DNA of 48,399 nucleotides, taken from assembly GCA_023955335.1 (NCBI GenBank), contig JAGSGF010000020.1, positions 1 through 48,399 of the forward strand, given 5' to 3'. The stretch comes from Yoonia sp. (GTDB taxonomy: Bacteria > Pseudomonadota > Alphaproteobacteria > Rhodobacterales > Rhodobacteraceae). Below are positions 16,283-26,132 of this stretch, in pieces (the first letter of the stretch is position 1; the number at the start of each line of letters is the position of its first letter). The notes below the pieces were generated by a model. It searched no databases. It was not told where the DNA came from and saw only the letters and a program-made list of their open reading frames with translations. The position numbers were made by a program, and so were the translations under genes.

Positions 16283-16871
16283 TTTTACGTGCCCTCATTG
16301 CGACAAAGGGATCGTCGGTGCCTGCGCAGCCAACCTCGTGCCCTTCAACGGTCGCGATAACCGCAAAGCCTGCGGATGTCAGCAGTCCATGAATTTCAGT
16401 GACGGTCAGGTACGTGTATAATCGGTCGATTTCGTCGCGAGCTTCGCCTGTTCCGGTCTTAAGAGCGACATGCAAAATGCCATTGCTGCGCATCGCAGTC
16501 GCCAAAGCGGCTAAGAGGCGAGGCAAATCTGCGCGGGGTGCATGAAGCAGGGAAAAATTCGCCCAAACCCCGTCGTAGACCCCAACCATATCCACGTCAT
16601 CAAACGTCAACATCCGTGCGCCGATTTGATGGGTTTCATTGGCCAGATCAATCATCCCTTGGGATGCATCAACCGGATCGGGCCGCAGCCCTTTATCGCG
16701 CATATGAACAGATGCCTGCGCTGGTCCACAGCCCAGATCAAGCACGTGGGCTTGCGGCGGCAACAGCGCCATGAACGCCGTGAGTTGATCAGACGGCGTG
16801 TCTGTACTGGTCAGGTTTGCGTAGCGCTTTGCTGCGGTGTCATAAAATGTGATGGTTTTTGCGTCGGCCAT
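16275..16871 (-). CDS. Class I SAM-dependent methyltransferase
   Basis: A 198-residue methyltransferase with motif [14 protein letters not shown], an acidic residue after the second strand ([10 protein letters not shown]) and the later [13 protein letters not shown] segment. The substrate is unknown. The ATG at 16871 overlaps the DUF3429 stop by one base (TGATG), which fixes the start; the longer open frame upstream lies inside that gene and is rejected. The chain DUF3429, methyltransferase, rnhA is a tight operon. Confidence 0.88.
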   Translation of the reverse strand: MADAKTITFYDTAAKRYANLTSTDTPSDQLTAFMALLPPQAHVLDLGCGPAQASVHMRDKGLRPDPVDASQGMIDLANETHQIGARMLTFDDVDMVGVYDGVWANFSLLHAPRADLPRLLAALATAMRSNGILHVALKTGTGEARDEIDRLYTYLTVTEIHGLLTSAGFAVIATVEGHEVGCAGTDDPFVAMRARKND

Positions 16872-17311
16872 CAGATCACGACCGGTAGGATGCAGATCAC
16901 AACAATCGCGGTGAGCAGACTGCGCAGGTGCATCCACCATGACGGTGCCAAACCTTGGCGCCAGAATTGCCAGTCCAATAGTAGTAACCCGACGAAACCC
17001 ACGATCAGGTTCATGCCTGCCGCCACTGGCCCCCCACCTGTCATGAAAAACGCCCAAAGGGCAGGGATGACTGACAGGACGTACCCGATTGTTTGGCCAG
17101 ACCGCGCTGCAAACCCCCACAGCACACCCGACATGAACGCCAAAATGATCGCGCCATAAAACAGTTGGATGTAGGGCCCGACAAACCGGCCACCAAGCGT
17201 TTGCTGTCCCCATAGCGACAGGTCAGGCGACAGCGTTGTAAGCGCGCCCCAGATAAACGGAAGCAGCCCTGCGAGTCCAAGCCAAAGCGGCATGCGTGGT
17301 ATTTGTGTCAT
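16871..17311 (-). CDS. DUF3429 domain-containing inner-membrane protein
   Basis: A 146-residue protein with about four to five hydrophobic segments, beginning MTQIPRMPLWLGLAGLLPF. The pattern PYIQLFYGAIILAFMSGVLWG is typical of DUF3429. The function is unknown. The ATG at 17311 follows GGAAAAG; an upstream in-frame Met adds 15 polar residues without a better ribosome site. It is translationally linked to the methyltransferase that follows. Confidence 0.8.
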   Translation of the reverse strand: MTQIPRMPLWLGLAGLLPFIWGALTTLSPDLSLWGQQTLGGRFVGPYIQLFYGAIILAFMSGVLWGFAARSGQTIGYVLSVIPALWAFFMTGGGPVAAGMNLIVGFVGLLLLDWQFWRQGLAPSWWMHLRSLLTAIVVICILPVVI

Positions 17312-17395
17312 GTCTTTTCCATCATGTGCGCTGCCGCCACCTTTTTCCGAGCCCAAGTATGTCCCCCGGAGGGACGGGTCGTTGTTCGCATTTCT

Positions 17396-18346
17396 TTAGT
17401 CTGTTTCACGCAGAATCCGCGGCACTTTGAATTCGACGTTTTCAATGGCGGTTTCCACAATCTCTGTGGTGACGTCATAATGGTCGCGGAATGCGTCGAT
17501 GACTTCGTTGATCAACACCTCGGGCGCCGATGCCCCCGCCGTGATCCCCATTGTTTTGATCCCGCTCAATGCGCGCCAATCAATATCGGTCGCCCGCTGC
17601 ACCAATTGGGCATACGAGCAGCCCGCACGTGCGCCGACCTCGACCAATCGTTTGGAGTTTGACGAATTGGGTGCGCCCACGACAAGCATTGCATCGCATT
17701 TCGGCGCCATCGCCTTTACCGCTTCTTGGCGGTTTGTGGTGGCGTAGCAGATGTCTTCTTTGTGCGGGCCGATGATCGCTGGAAAGCGGTCGTTCAGGGC
17801 TGCGACGATGTCTGCGGTGTCATCCACCGACAGGGTCGTCTGGGTCACATAGGCCAGCTTGACTGGATCACGTGGGGTGACCTTGCGTACGTCTTCCACG
17901 GTTTCGACCAACAGCACTTCGCCGTTGGGCAATTGGCCCATCGTTCCGACTGTTTCGGGGTGGCCTTCGTGGCCGATCATAATCATTTGCAAACCGGCAT
18001 CTGCATGGCGCTGGGCCTCAATGTGGACTTTGCTGACCAGCGGGCAAGTGGCGTCGACATAAACCATTTCGCGGGCCTGTGCGGCTTGCGGCACTGATTT
18101 GGGCACACCATGCGCCGAAAAGATCACAGGGCGGTCGGGCGGACATTCGTCTAGCTCTTCGACAAAGATGGCCCCTTTGTCGCGCAGCCCGTCGACGACG
18201 AATTTATTGTGCACAATCTCGTGGCGGACATAAACGGGGGCACCCCATTTTTCGATCGCCAATTCGACGATTTTAATGGCGCGGTCCACACCTGCGCAAA
18301 AACCGCGCGGCGCAGCAAGGTAAAGGGTGAGGGGTGGTTTGTTCAT
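17396..18346 (-). CDS. ispH: 4-hydroxy-3-methylbut-2-enyl diphosphate reductase
   Basis: Last enzyme of the MEP isoprenoid pathway, reducing HMBPP to IPP and DMAPP with a [4Fe-4S] cluster. The 316-residue length is normal. The three cluster cysteines are Cys17 ([11 protein letters not shown]), Cys101 ([12 protein letters not shown]) and Cys200 ([10 protein letters not shown]), and the catalytic Glu131 is in GHEGHPE. The ending RILRETD is intact. It lies 84 bp upstream of DUF3429 on the same strand; a small GTCCC/GGGAC hairpin at 17361-17375 sits between them without a T-run. Confidence 0.97.
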   Translation of the reverse strand: MNKPPLTLYLAAPRGFCAGVDRAIKIVELAIEKWGAPVYVRHEIVHNKFVVDGLRDKGAIFVEELDECPPDRPVIFSAHGVPKSVPQAAQAREMVYVDATCPLVSKVHIEAQRHADAGLQMIMIGHEGHPETVGTMGQLPNGEVLLVETVEDVRKVTPRDPVKLAYVTQTTLSVDDTADIVAALNDRFPAIIGPHKEDICYATTNRQEAVKAMAPKCDAMLVVGAPNSSNSKRLVEVGARAGCSYAQLVQRATDIDWRALSGIKTMGITAGASAPEVLINEVIDAFRDHYDVTTEIVETAIENVEFKVPRILRETD

Positions 18347-18403
18347 TGGTATCTCCGACGTGGCTTGTCACAGACGTAAGCCCAAAGCGCACAAACGAAA
18401 AGG

Positions 18404-18431
18404 GCCGCGCGATGAGTGATTTCCGCGCGGC
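18404..18431 (-). terminator. Probable terminator after the NYN-domain gene
   Basis: GCCGCGCG (18404-18411) and CGCGCGGC (18424-18431) form a perfect 8-bp stem with a 12-base loop. On the minus strand it is followed by CCTTTTCGTTTG, about 33 bases after the NYN gene stop, separating that gene from ispH. Confidence 0.6.
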
Positions 18432-18463
18432 GCTATTTCGGTGCAATATGTTCCGATGTACAG

Positions 18464-19036
18464 TTAAGTATTGTCCGATTGCGCAGGGGTCACATCTTCA
18501 CGTGGTTCGCGCATTGGTCGGCCGACAACATCACGCAATTCATCAAGTTCGATGAAGTTGTCGCATTGCCGACGTAGATCGTCTGAAATCATCGGCGGTT
18601 GGCTACGGATTGTGGATACTACCGAAACCCGAACACCTTTGCGTTGCAATGCTTCAACCAAGGGACGGAAATCGCCATCCCCTGAAAAGATCACGATGTG
18701 ATCAACATGAGGCGCAAGCTCCATCGCATCGACGGCCAATTCGATGTCCATATTGCCTTTGACTTTGCGCCGACCCATGCTGTCCGTGTATTCTTTGGCG
18801 GGCTTTGTCACCATCGTAAAGCCGTTGTAATTCAGCCAGTCAACCAAGGGCCGGATCGGCGAATACTCGTCATTTTCCAACAGCGCGGTATAGTAGAATG
18901 CCCGCAGCATTTTACCACGGCGCATAAATTCTGCTCGCAGTAACTTATAGTCGATGTCGAACCCAAGTGCCTTGGCCGCAGCATATAGGTTTGATCCATC
19001 AATGAAGAGCGCAAGTCGCTCGTCACGATAAAACAT
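18464..19036 (-). CDS. LabA-like NYN-domain protein (PIN-like nuclease fold)
   Basis: A 190-residue protein of the LabA/DUF88 NYN group. Acidic residues expected to bind metal are visible: Asp13 (LFIDGSN), Asp97 (KGNMDIELAVDAM) and Asp120/Asp122 (FSGDGDFRPLVEAL). NYN domains are PIN-like and several act on RNA, but the role of this group in alphaproteobacteria is not established. It is a single-gene unit on the minus strand with a likely terminator after it and the folate gene folK divergent from it. Confidence 0.85.
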   Translation of the reverse strand: MFYRDERLALFIDGSNLYAAAKALGFDIDYKLLRAEFMRRGKMLRAFYYTALLENDEYSPIRPLVDWLNYNGFTMVTKPAKEYTDSMGRRKVKGNMDIELAVDAMELAPHVDHIVIFSGDGDFRPLVEALQRKGVRVSVVSTIRSQPPMISDDLRRQCDNFIELDELRDVVGRPMREPREDVTPAQSDNT

Positions 19037-19130
19037 TAATTGTCCTTTCGGGTGGATGTCCTGCTGTGGTGGTAAGCGTGTGAGTGGTATAAAATGTGCC
19101 GAACAAAAACGAGTTTACGGGAAAAATAGC

Positions 19131-19718
19131 ATGCTGCAAGCCCACACGGTGCATAATTCAAGCATATTTGCGCTTATTGGCCTTGGAGGTAACGTAACTT
19201 CCCCGTGGGGTGACCCTACGGAAACTATCCAAAAGGCCATATCAGAAGTGGTGGCGAGGCTGGGTACGGACGTGGTTCAAAGCCCACTTTACCGGACGCC
19301 CGCGTTTCCGGTGGGTGCGGGTCCTGATTTTGTGAATGCAGCGATTCGCGTCTCAACGGGTTTGCCCGCGCATGATGTGCTTGCCGTTTTGCATCAGATT
19401 GAAGCCGAAGCCGCCCGTACACGGACCCTCCGCTGGGGGCAGCGGACGCTTGACTTGGACCTAATCGCGCTGGGTGATCAGGTCTGCCCTGACCTGCCGA
19501 GCTATACCCATTGGCGCGACCTTGCGCCCGATTTGCAGGCCCAAACTGCGCCTGATCAGTTGATTTTGCCTCATCCGCGCGTGCAAGATAGGTCATTCGT
19601 GTTGGTCCCACTTGCCGATGTAGCACCCGATTGGGTACATCCGGTGTTGGGCCAATCCGTGGTTCAAATGCGCGATGCCCGTCCAGCTGATGAGGTGCGC
19701 AGCGTTGTTGCGCTGTGA
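19131..19718 (+). CDS. folK: 2-amino-4-hydroxy-6-hydroxymethyldihydropteridine diphosphokinase
   Basis: Transfers pyrophosphate from ATP to hydroxymethyldihydropterin in folate synthesis. In the 195-residue product the HPPK signature [16 protein letters not shown] and the later [16 protein letters not shown] are clear, and the start ALIGLGGNV is typical. The ATG at 19131 was chosen. An open frame continues 25 codons further upstream, but those residues do not resemble HPPK. The stop lies 86 bases before rpoZ, so folK may be read into the rpoZ-rsh unit. Confidence 0.93.
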   Translation: MLQAHTVHNSSIFALIGLGGNVTSPWGDPTETIQKAISEVVARLGTDVVQSPLYRTPAFPVGAGPDFVNAAIRVSTGLPAHDVLAVLHQIEAEAARTRTLRWGQRTLDLDLIALGDQVCPDLPSYTHWRDLAPDLQAQTAPDQLILPHPRVQDRSFVLVPLADVAPDWVHPVLGQSVVQMRDARPADEVRSVVAL

Positions 19719-19804
19719 TGCGCCTATCCCCTTGTCATTCTAGGCTATCGGCGCTATTTGACGCCTTTAATAATGACCCCCGTCCGATTGATTGGAGAAC
19801 GCCA

Positions 19805-20158
19805 ATGGCCCGCGTTACCGTAGAAGACTGCATCGATAAGGTTCCGAACCGTTTTGAACTTGTGATGCTTGCAGCCCACCGTGCCCGTGAAATATCAGCT
19901 GGTTCCCCAGTCACCGTGGCCCGTGACAACGACAAAAACCCTGTCGTGTCCCTGCGTGAAATTGCGGATGAGACCCAACGCGCCGATGATCTGCGTGAGC
20001 GTCTGATCGAAGCCAATCAGACCCAGATCGAAGTTGATGAGCCCGAAGAAGACAGCATGTCTTTGTTGATGGGCGCCGAAACTGACAAGCCTGTCGAAGA
20101 CGACATGTCCGAAGAGAAATTGTTGCGCGCCCTGATGGACGCCCAAGGCCAGCGTTAA
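19805..20158 (+). CDS. rpoZ: DNA-directed RNA polymerase omega subunit
   Basis: A 117-residue omega subunit that helps assemble RNA polymerase around beta-prime. The conserved core [20 protein letters not shown] followed by [12 protein letters not shown] is present, with the long acidic tail common in alphaproteobacteria. The ATG at 19805 follows GGAG; an upstream open frame is not part of the gene. It sits just before rsh, as in most proteobacteria; omega is also part of a ppGpp site in other bacteria. Confidence 0.96.
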   Translation: MARVTVEDCIDKVPNRFELVMLAAHRAREISAGSPVTVARDNDKNPVVSLREIADETQRADDLRERLIEANQTQIEVDEPEEDSMSLLMGAETDKPVEDDMSEEKLLRALMDAQGQR

Positions 20159-20186
20159 TCGCTGCTAGACATAGGCGCCGGACCAG

Positions 20187-22322
20187 ATGACGACGACAGT
20201 AGATGATCTGATCGCTCTGGTCCGCGCTTATAACCCCCGCTTGAATGAAGCCCTGTTGCGTGATGCGTTTGCGTATGGCGCAGAGATGCACGGCGAACAG
20301 TTTCGGCACTCAGGTGAGCCCTATTTCACGCATCCCGTTGCCGTCACGGCCATCCTTGCGGAACAGCAAATGGATGACGCGACCCTTGTGACCGCCCTGC
20401 TGCACGACACGATCGAAGACACCAAGGCGACTTATGCAGAAGTTTCCGAACGGTTTGGTGCTGAAATCGCCGAACTGGTCGATGGTGTGACCAAGCTGAC
20501 AAACTTGCAGCTTACCAGCACAGAGACCAAGCAGGCCGAGAATTTTCGCAAATTATTCATGGCCACCAGTCGCGATCTTCGTGTGACGCTTGTTAAACTT
20601 GCTGACCGTTTGCACAACATGCGCACCATCAAATCTATGCGCCCCGACAAGCAGGTCCAAAAGGCCCGCGAGACGATGGATATTTACGCGCCGCTAGCTG
20701 GCCGTATGGGTATGCAGTGGATGCGCGAAGAGCTTGAGGATTTAGCGTTCCGCGTCCTGAACCCCGAGGCCCGTAATTCCATCATCCGTCGCTTTATCAC
20801 GTTGCAGCGTGAAACAGGTGATGTGGTAGAACGCATTACGGCAGATATGCGCGTCGAGCTGGAAAAGGCAGATATTACCGCGACCGTCATGGGCCGTGCG
20901 AAAAAGCCCTTTTCGATCTGGCGTAAGATGGAGGAAAAGGAGCAAGGCTTTAGCCGCCTGTCCGACATCTATGGCTTTCGCGTTGTCACCGCTACAGAGG
21001 CCGATTGCTACCGTACGCTGGGCGCGATCCATCAGCGATGGAAGTCTGTCCCAGGCCGGTTCAAAGATTATATCAGTCAGCCCAAGTCCAACGGCTATCG
21101 GTCGATCCACACAACCGTTTCAGGTCGCGACGGCAAACGGGTCGAGGTTCAGATCCGTACCCGCGAGATGCATGAAGTCGCGGAGACTGGCGTTGCGGCT
21201 CATTGGTCGTACCGCAATGGCGAACGCGTCGAAAACCGCTTTGCCGTTGATCCGGTGAAATGGATTTCTGGCATCACAGAACGGCTTGATGACAGCCACG
21301 GTCATGATGAATTCCTCGAAGCGGTCAAGCTTGAAATGTATCAGGACCAAGTGTTCTGTTTTACGCCCAAGGGCGACGTGATTAAGCTGCCTCGCGGGGC
21401 GACGCCGATTGATTTTGCCTATGCGATCCACACGCGGATCGGGTCTGCTTGTGTGGGCGCCAAGGTTGACGGCCTGCGCGTCCCGCTTTGGACCCGCCTG
21501 AAGAACGGCCAATCGGTCGAGGTTATCACAGCCGAAGGTCAAAAGCCGCAAGCCACGTGGATTGACATCGCCGTCACTGGCCGCGCCAAAACAGCGATCC
21601 GTCGTTTCTTGCGTGAACAAGATCGCGGTCGGTTTGTGCGGCTGGGTCGTGAATTGGCCCGTGTTGCTTTTGACCAGATAGGTAAGAAGGCGACCGACAA
21701 GGCGCTTGCTACAGCTGCAAAAGAAATGGCGTTGGAAGACACCGACGAAATGCTGGCGCGTCTTGGATCAGCCGAGATAACGGCAAGGGAGATCGTGCGC
21801 CTAATCTATCCCAAGCTGGCCGAAAAGCAGGGCAATGAGATCGAAGCAAAGCGCGCTGTCATCGGCCTTGAGCCAGAGCAAAAGCATCACCGTGCCCGTT
21901 GCTGTCAACCTGTACCTGGTGAACGGATAATTGGGATCACATATCGCGGTCAGGACGTTGTTGTACACGCCATCGATTGCGAGGCTTTGGTCGATTTTGA
22001 GGATCAACCAGAACGCTGGGTAGACTTGCATTGGCAAGACGGGACACATACGTCTACCAATACAGTGACGCTGGATGTGACCATTACAAATGACGCCGGT
22101 GTGTTGGGGCGTATTTGCACGTTGATCGGCGAACAGGACGCAAATATTTCTGATCTACGGTTTATTGACCGCAAACCGGATTATTTCCGCCTTTTGCTCG
22201 ACGTGGATTTGCGCGATCAACAACACCTGCACCGTGTGACCACGGCGTTGACCGCAGATAGCAACGTGTCCGCGCTTGAACGGCACAGAGACCCCGCCCT
22301 CGCGAGCACGTCGCGCGGCTAA
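20187..22322 (+). CDS. rsh: Bifunctional (p)ppGpp synthase/hydrolase (RelA/SpoT homologue)
   Basis: A 711-residue long RSH enzyme making and degrading the alarmone ppGpp. Order of domains: HD hydrolase (His49 in FTHPVAVT, His73-Asp74 in ALLHDTIEDT), synthetase (about 240-350, with FKDYISQPKSNGYRSIHTTV and VQIRTREMHEVAETGVAAHW), TGS (about 390-450, VFCFTPKGDVIKLPRGATPIDFAY), a Cys/His-containing zinc region (HHRARCCQPVPG) and a C-terminal ACT domain. Both active sites look complete. It is probably the only long RSH, as is usual in alphaproteobacteria. It lies 28 bp after rpoZ. Confidence 0.96.
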   Translation: MTTTVDDLIALVRAYNPRLNEALLRDAFAYGAEMHGEQFRHSGEPYFTHPVAVTAILAEQQMDDATLVTALLHDTIEDTKATYAEVSERFGAEIAELVDGVTKLTNLQLTSTETKQAENFRKLFMATSRDLRVTLVKLADRLHNMRTIKSMRPDKQVQKARETMDIYAPLAGRMGMQWMREELEDLAFRVLNPEARNSIIRRFITLQRETGDVVERITADMRVELEKADITATVMGRAKKPFSIWRKMEEKEQGFSRLSDIYGFRVVTATEADCYRTLGAIHQRWKSVPGRFKDYISQPKSNGYRSIHTTVSGRDGKRVEVQIRTREMHEVAETGVAAHWSYRNGERVENRFAVDPVKWISGITERLDDSHGHDEFLEAVKLEMYQDQVFCFTPKGDVIKLPRGATPIDFAYAIHTRIGSACVGAKVDGLRVPLWTRLKNGQSVEVITAEGQKPQATWIDIAVTGRAKTAIRRFLREQDRGRFVRLGRELARVAFDQIGKKATDKALATAAKEMALEDTDEMLARLGSAEITAREIVRLIYPKLAEKQGNEIEAKRAVIGLEPEQKHHRARCCQPVPGERIIGITYRGQDVVVHAIDCEALVDFEDQPERWVDLHWQDGTHTSTNTVTLDVTITNDAGVLGRICTLIGEQDANISDLRFIDRKPDYFRLLLDVDLRDQQHLHRVTTALTADSNVSALERHRDPALASTSRG

Positions 22323-22343
22323 GGTACGCAAAGGACAATTCGG

Positions 22344-23021
22344 TTGGTATTTAAACGTAGGGAACGACGATCAATCGGCGAGATCGTCGGCCGTTCGGTT
22401 TATCCGCGTGGCGGGTGGGTCCGTGCGTTCGAATACGTCAGGCATCGCGTTCGCCGGTTGCCCGATACACCTGAAAAGATTTCACGTGGGATATGGGCAG
22501 GTGTGTTCGCGGCATTCACCCCGTTCTACGGTCTGCATTTCTTGATCGCGGCGGTTATCGCCAAGCTGATGCGCGGCAATATCTTTGCGTCTTTGATGGC
22601 CACGTTCTTTGGCTGCCCGCCCACGTATATCCCGATTGCGATTGCATCGCTTGGCACCGGTTACTGGATGCTGGGCCTGCCGTTTAATGCGGCGACTTTT
22701 GGGTTTGGCAAAGATATCCCGCCTGATTTCTGTGGGATTGGCTGTCGCTTTGGCGACGCATTTGCCGATATCACACATAACTTCAAAGCGATCTTTACCC
22801 ATGAGCGTGCCGACTGGCATGGCTTGCAGGGCTTCTACGACGAAGTATTTTTCCCTTATATGATCGGCTCTGTCATTCCGGGCGTTATTGCTGCGACTGT
22901 TTGCTACATAATCGCGGTTCCTGTGATCCGTGGTCATCAGAAACGTCGGCAAAAAGCATTGCGCGCCAAGTTGGGCCAGTTAAATAAAAAGACATTGCAA
23001 GCGGGTGACGACAGCGCATAA
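22344..23021 (+). CDS. DUF2062 domain-containing membrane protein
   Basis: A 225-residue protein with an amphipathic N-terminus followed by membrane helices. The DUF2062 core SRGIWAGVFAAFTPFYGLHF and the Gly/Pro-containing FFGCPPTYIPIAIASLGTGYW are recognisable. The function is unknown. The start is a TTG at 22344 with AAAGGAC about 8 bases upstream; no ATG or GTG occurs nearby in frame, and relatives as I recall them begin with VFKRR, which supports this start. It lies 21 bases after rsh in the housekeeping run. Confidence 0.85.
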   Translation: MVFKRRERRSIGEIVGRSVYPRGGWVRAFEYVRHRVRRLPDTPEKISRGIWAGVFAAFTPFYGLHFLIAAVIAKLMRGNIFASLMATFFGCPPTYIPIAIASLGTGYWMLGLPFNAATFGFGKDIPPDFCGIGCRFGDAFADITHNFKAIFTHERADWHGLQGFYDEVFFPYMIGSVIPGVIAATVCYIIAVPVIRGHQKRRQKALRAKLGQLNKKTLQAGDDSA

Positions 23022-23066
23022 GCGGGCTAGCTTTGGTTCGTAACACTGCCCCAACCGGAGGTTCCG

Positions 23067-23813
23067 ATGACTGCTGATAAACTGCGCCTTGGCGTCAATA
23101 TCGATCACGTGGCAACCATTAGGAATGCCCGTGGAGGTGATAACCCCGACCCGGTCCGCGCCGCGATCATGGCTGAGGCCGCTGGTGCTGACGGCATCAC
23201 CGCCCACCTGCGCGAAGATCGCCGCCATATCGTCGATGCGGATATTGACGGGCTGATGGCTGCACTGACTGTCCCGCTGAATTTTGAGATGGCCGCAACG
23301 GATGAAATGCAAGCGATTGCGCTGCGTCACAAACCCCATGCCGTCTGCCTCGTCCCTGAAAAGCGCGAAGAGCGTACGACCGAAGGCGGCTTGGATGTGG
23401 CTGGCAATGACACTGCTCTTGCCGCCTACATCGCACCGTTGCGTGATATGGGTGCCCGTGTGTCGATGTTTATCGCGGCTGACCGTGTGCAGGTCGATGC
23501 TTGCCTGCGGATCGGCGCGCCTGTGATCGAATTGCACGCTGGTGCCTATGCCGATGCTTGGGCCGAGGGCCGCTGGGACGACCGCGATGTTGAGCTCGCC
23601 AAGATCACACATATGACCGCCTATGCGCATGATTTGGGGCTCGAAGTACACGTCGGCCACGGTTTGACCTATGACTGCGTTGGCCCTGTTGCAGCACTGC
23701 CCCAAGTGGCAGAGTTGAACATCGGGCATTTCATCATCGGAGAAGCGATCTTTCAGGGTCTTGGCCCTGCGATAGTTCAGATGCGCCGCTGCATGGATGA
23801 GGCCCGCGCCTGA
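23067..23813 (+). CDS. pdxJ: Pyridoxine 5'-phosphate synthase
   Basis: Condenses 1-deoxyxylulose 5-phosphate with 3-amino-2-oxopropyl phosphate in vitamin B6 synthesis. The 248-residue TIM barrel starts LRLGVNIDHVATIRNARGG; EDRRHI, NFEMAATDEM and the phosphate loop ELNIGHFIIGEAIF are as expected. GGAG precedes the ATG. The stop overlaps the next start by one base (TGATG). Confidence 0.96.
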   Translation: MTADKLRLGVNIDHVATIRNARGGDNPDPVRAAIMAEAAGADGITAHLREDRRHIVDADIDGLMAALTVPLNFEMAATDEMQAIALRHKPHAVCLVPEKREERTTEGGLDVAGNDTALAAYIAPLRDMGARVSMFIAADRVQVDACLRIGAPVIELHAGAYADAWAEGRWDDRDVELAKITHMTAYAHDLGLEVHVGHGLTYDCVGPVAALPQVAELNIGHFIIGEAIFQGLGPAIVQMRRCMDEARA

Positions 23814-24433
23814 TGGGATTTGAATTCGGATTATTCATGGTGGCTTGGGCGATTGCTGCGGGATCGCCCGGACCTGCGACGCTTGCGATTGCCGGAACAT
23901 CGATGAACCGTGGCCGCGCGGCCGGGGTCACAGTTGCCGCAGGTATCGTTTGTGGATCAGCCACATGGGGGCTGGCTGCCGCGTTGGGCCTCAGCGCGTT
24001 GATGGCGGCAAATGCGTGGGTCATGGAAATCCTGCGCTATGTTGCTGCGGCCTATCTGTTGTTCTTGGCATTCAAGGCAATGCGATCCGCGTTGACAGAT
24101 AAACCCATGATAGCAGTGGCTGCTGGTCGAGGCGGATTGCCCCGCCTGTATGTCAAAGGATTGCTGATCCACCTGACCAACCCAAAGGCGGTTTTGGGCT
24201 GGGGCGCGATGTTTGCGATTGCGATACCGGCTGGCGCATCCCAAGTCGCAGTTTTTGAAACCTACGGGGCGCTGTTATCCGTGTCGTGCGGTGTGTTCTT
24301 CGGCTATGCGTTGTTATTCTCCACAGGCGTTTTCGCCCGAGGGTATCAACGATTGCGCCGCTGGTTTGAGGGCGCGTTTGCAGTATTGTTTGGCCTTGCT
24401 GGTCTTAAAATCCTGACGGCGCGGCTGACATGA
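23813..24433 (+). CDS. LysE-family exporter
   Basis: A 206-residue inner-membrane exporter with the motif AAGSPGPATLAIAGTSMNRGR and the central LIHLTNPKAVLGWGAMFAIA, both characteristic of LysE/RhtB. It is translationally joined to pdxJ (TGATG) and to the next gene (ATGA). The substrate is unknown. It is the second LysE-type gene in the window and is not close in sequence to the one at 9982-10578. Confidence 0.9.
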   Translation: MGFEFGLFMVAWAIAAGSPGPATLAIAGTSMNRGRAAGVTVAAGIVCGSATWGLAAALGLSALMAANAWVMEILRYVAAAYLLFLAFKAMRSALTDKPMIAVAAGRGGLPRLYVKGLLIHLTNPKAVLGWGAMFAIAIPAGASQVAVFETYGALLSVSCGVFFGYALLFSTGVFARGYQRLRRWFEGAFAVLFGLAGLKILTARLT

Positions 24434-24732
24434 TCCAGCATGTTGTGATGTTGCGGCTGAAGCCAGACTATGACGGAACAGAGCTTGCTGCCGTTATGGA
24501 TGGGCTGGGCGCGCTTGATATTGCCGGTTTTACTGACTTTCAGCATGGCCCGAACCGTGATGTTGAAAACAAGACGCCCGATCACCGTTATGGTTTCATT
24601 TGCAGCTTTCATGATCTGGACGCGCTAAACCGCTATGCAGGCGAGCCCGCCCATCAAGCATTGGGCGCACGTCTTTGTGCGCTGTGTGTTGGCGGCGGTG
24701 ACGGCATCATGGTGATGGATCTCGACGTATGA
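24430..24732 (+). CDS. Dabb (stress-responsive A/B barrel) family protein
   Basis: A 100-residue ferredoxin-like A/B barrel protein. The start MIQHVVMLRLKPDYD, the FQHGPNRD strand and the HRYGFICSFHDLDALNRYAGEPAHQAL stretch match the Dabb domain. The function is unknown; members range from polyketide cyclases to stress proteins. It overlaps the LysE-type gene upstream by ATGA and a short ORF downstream in the same way. Confidence 0.88.
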   Translation: MIQHVVMLRLKPDYDGTELAAVMDGLGALDIAGFTDFQHGPNRDVENKTPDHRYGFICSFHDLDALNRYAGEPAHQALGARLCALCVGGGDGIMVMDLDV

Positions 24733-24830
24733 ATTGGCTGACCCACTGTTTCCTTGCGAGCCCAGTTGCGGCGCGATCTGTCGATCCGTGTGACGGGCAT
24801 GTATCTGCCCAAGCATTGGTGACCGCATGA
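24729..24830 (+). CDS. Candidate 33-residue ORF bridging the Dabb gene and acpS
   Basis: A short frame starts with the ATG overlapping the Dabb stop (ATGA) and ends with a TGA overlapping the acpS start (ATGA), so it exactly fills the gap between the two genes. The product begins [19 protein letters not shown] and has no recognisable domain. The precise coupling at both ends is what suggests translation; the gap could equally be a decayed gene or chance. Listed as a candidate only. Confidence 0.3.
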   Translation: MNWLTHCFLASPVAARSVDPCDGHVSAQALVTA

Positions 24831-25231
24831 TTATCGGGATCGGTACTGACCTTGCGAATATTGAGCGTATCCAAGGCACGCTTGATCGGTTTGGCGAACG
24901 GTTTCGCAATCGGGTGTTTACTGAGATTGAGCAGGCCAAGGCTGAACGTCGCCGCGATGTCGCAGGCACATACGCCAAACGCTGGGCCGCCAAAGAGGCC
25001 TGTTCAAAGGCGCTGGGCACTGGCCTTGCGATGGGAATTTCGTGGAAAGACATGGCTGTCAGCAATATGCGCAGCGGGCAACCCACGATGGAAGTCACTG
25101 GCTGGGCCAAAGACCGGCTGGACGCGCTAACACCTGCTGGCCACCGCGCTGTAATTCATGTGACGCTGACAGATGACCATCCATGGGCTCAAGCGTTTGT
25201 GATGATAGAGGCAGTGCCAATTGACGCATAG
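24827..25231 (+). CDS. acpS: Holo-[acyl-carrier-protein] synthase
   Basis: A 134-residue phosphopantetheinyl transferase moving the prosthetic group of CoA onto acyl carrier protein. The Mg-binding start [15 protein letters not shown] (Asp8) and [17 protein letters not shown] with the metal-ligand Glu are present, as is the SxxD-like C-terminal [14 protein letters not shown]. It precedes lepB, rnc and era, a common alphaproteobacterial order. Confidence 0.95.
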   Translation: MIIGIGTDLANIERIQGTLDRFGERFRNRVFTEIEQAKAERRRDVAGTYAKRWAAKEACSKALGTGLAMGISWKDMAVSNMRSGQPTMEVTGWAKDRLDALTPAGHRAVIHVTLTDDHPWAQAFVMIEAVPIDA

Positions 25232-25292
25232 GTTGACAGGGCAGGGTCGGGGGCGCATATCGCCTTGATGAATGAACGAGGGATATTTTCCG

Positions 25293-26132
25293 ATGGCTGA
25301 AGAAACAGGTGGCCTGATGGCTGGCGTCAAGGAAACGGTGAAAACCGTGGTCTATGCGCTGATGATCGCAGGCGTGTTCCGCACAATATTTTTCCAGCCA
25401 TTTTGGATTCCATCAGGATCGATGAAAGAAACGCTGTTAATCGGTGACTTCTTGTTCGTGAATAAGATGGCCTACGGCTATTCCTACGCGTCTTGCCCGT
25501 CTATTCGCATCCCGCAATTGGGTGTGGACGTTGGCGCAGATGATTTTTGTGGCGTGTTCAAAGGCGCCGATAAGCGCCTGTTTGGTAGTGATCCAGAGCG
25601 CGGCGATATCGTTGTGTTCCGCCATCCTGTCACAGGCCGTGATTTCATCAAGCGCTTGATCGGTTTGCCCGGTGACCGTGTGCAAGTGCGCAGTGGCAAT
25701 CTGTATTTGAATGACGAGCAGGTGCCTGTCACCGACGGTGGACTGTTCGTTGAAACTTATGGTCCACAAGGTCGTTTTGGGTACGAGCCGCGCTGTTCAA
25801 ACGGAGTTGTGGGCTTGGGGGCCGCCTGTGAAAAAGAACGCCGGATCGAGACATTGCCGAATGGTGTGACCTATTCCACGTTAAATGTGGGCGAACGTCC
25901 GTTGGATAATACAGGCGTCTTTACCGTTCCCGCAGATGAATTTTTCTTCATGGGCGATAACCGCGATAATTCCACTGATAGCCGTGTGGCCCAAGCTGCG
26001 CGTGGTGTTGGGTTCGTGCCGCGTGAAGACCTTGTCGGTCGCGCTGACCGTGTTGTTTTCTCGTCAGGCGGGCGGTCAATGCTGGCAGTTTGGTCATGGC
26101 GGATGGACCGTTTCTTTAAGGCGCTTAATTGA
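25293..26132 (+). CDS. lepB: Signal peptidase I
   Basis: Inner-membrane serine protease that removes Sec and Tat signal peptides. In the 279-residue product a membrane anchor (about 16-36) precedes the box [15 protein letters not shown], with nucleophile Ser43; the general base is Lys120 in [28 protein letters not shown] (box E) is intact. An insertion rich in Cys ([11 protein letters not shown]...DDFCG...CSNG...AACEK) is typical of Rhodobacteraceae LepB. The ATG at 25293 has GAGGG about 10 bases upstream; the in-frame ATG at 25272 is the alternative start, 7 codons longer. Confidence 0.95.
   Translation: MAEETGGLMAGVKETVKTVVYALMIAGVFRTIFFQPFWIPSGSMKETLLIGDFLFVNKMAYGYSYASCPSIRIPQLGVDVGADDFCGVFKGADKRLFGSDPERGDIVVFRHPVTGRDFIKRLIGLPGDRVQVRSGNLYLNDEQVPVTDGGLFVETYGPQGRFGYEPRCSNGVVGLGAACEKERRIETLPNGVTYSTLNVGERPLDNTGVFTVPADEFFFMGDNRDNSTDSRVAQAARGVGFVPREDLVGRADRVVFSSGGRSMLAVWSWRMDRFFKALN

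Noticed and set aside
17361..17375. GTCCC-GGGAC hairpin after ispH
   Set aside because: Five-base stem with no T-run on either strand; too weak to call a terminator.
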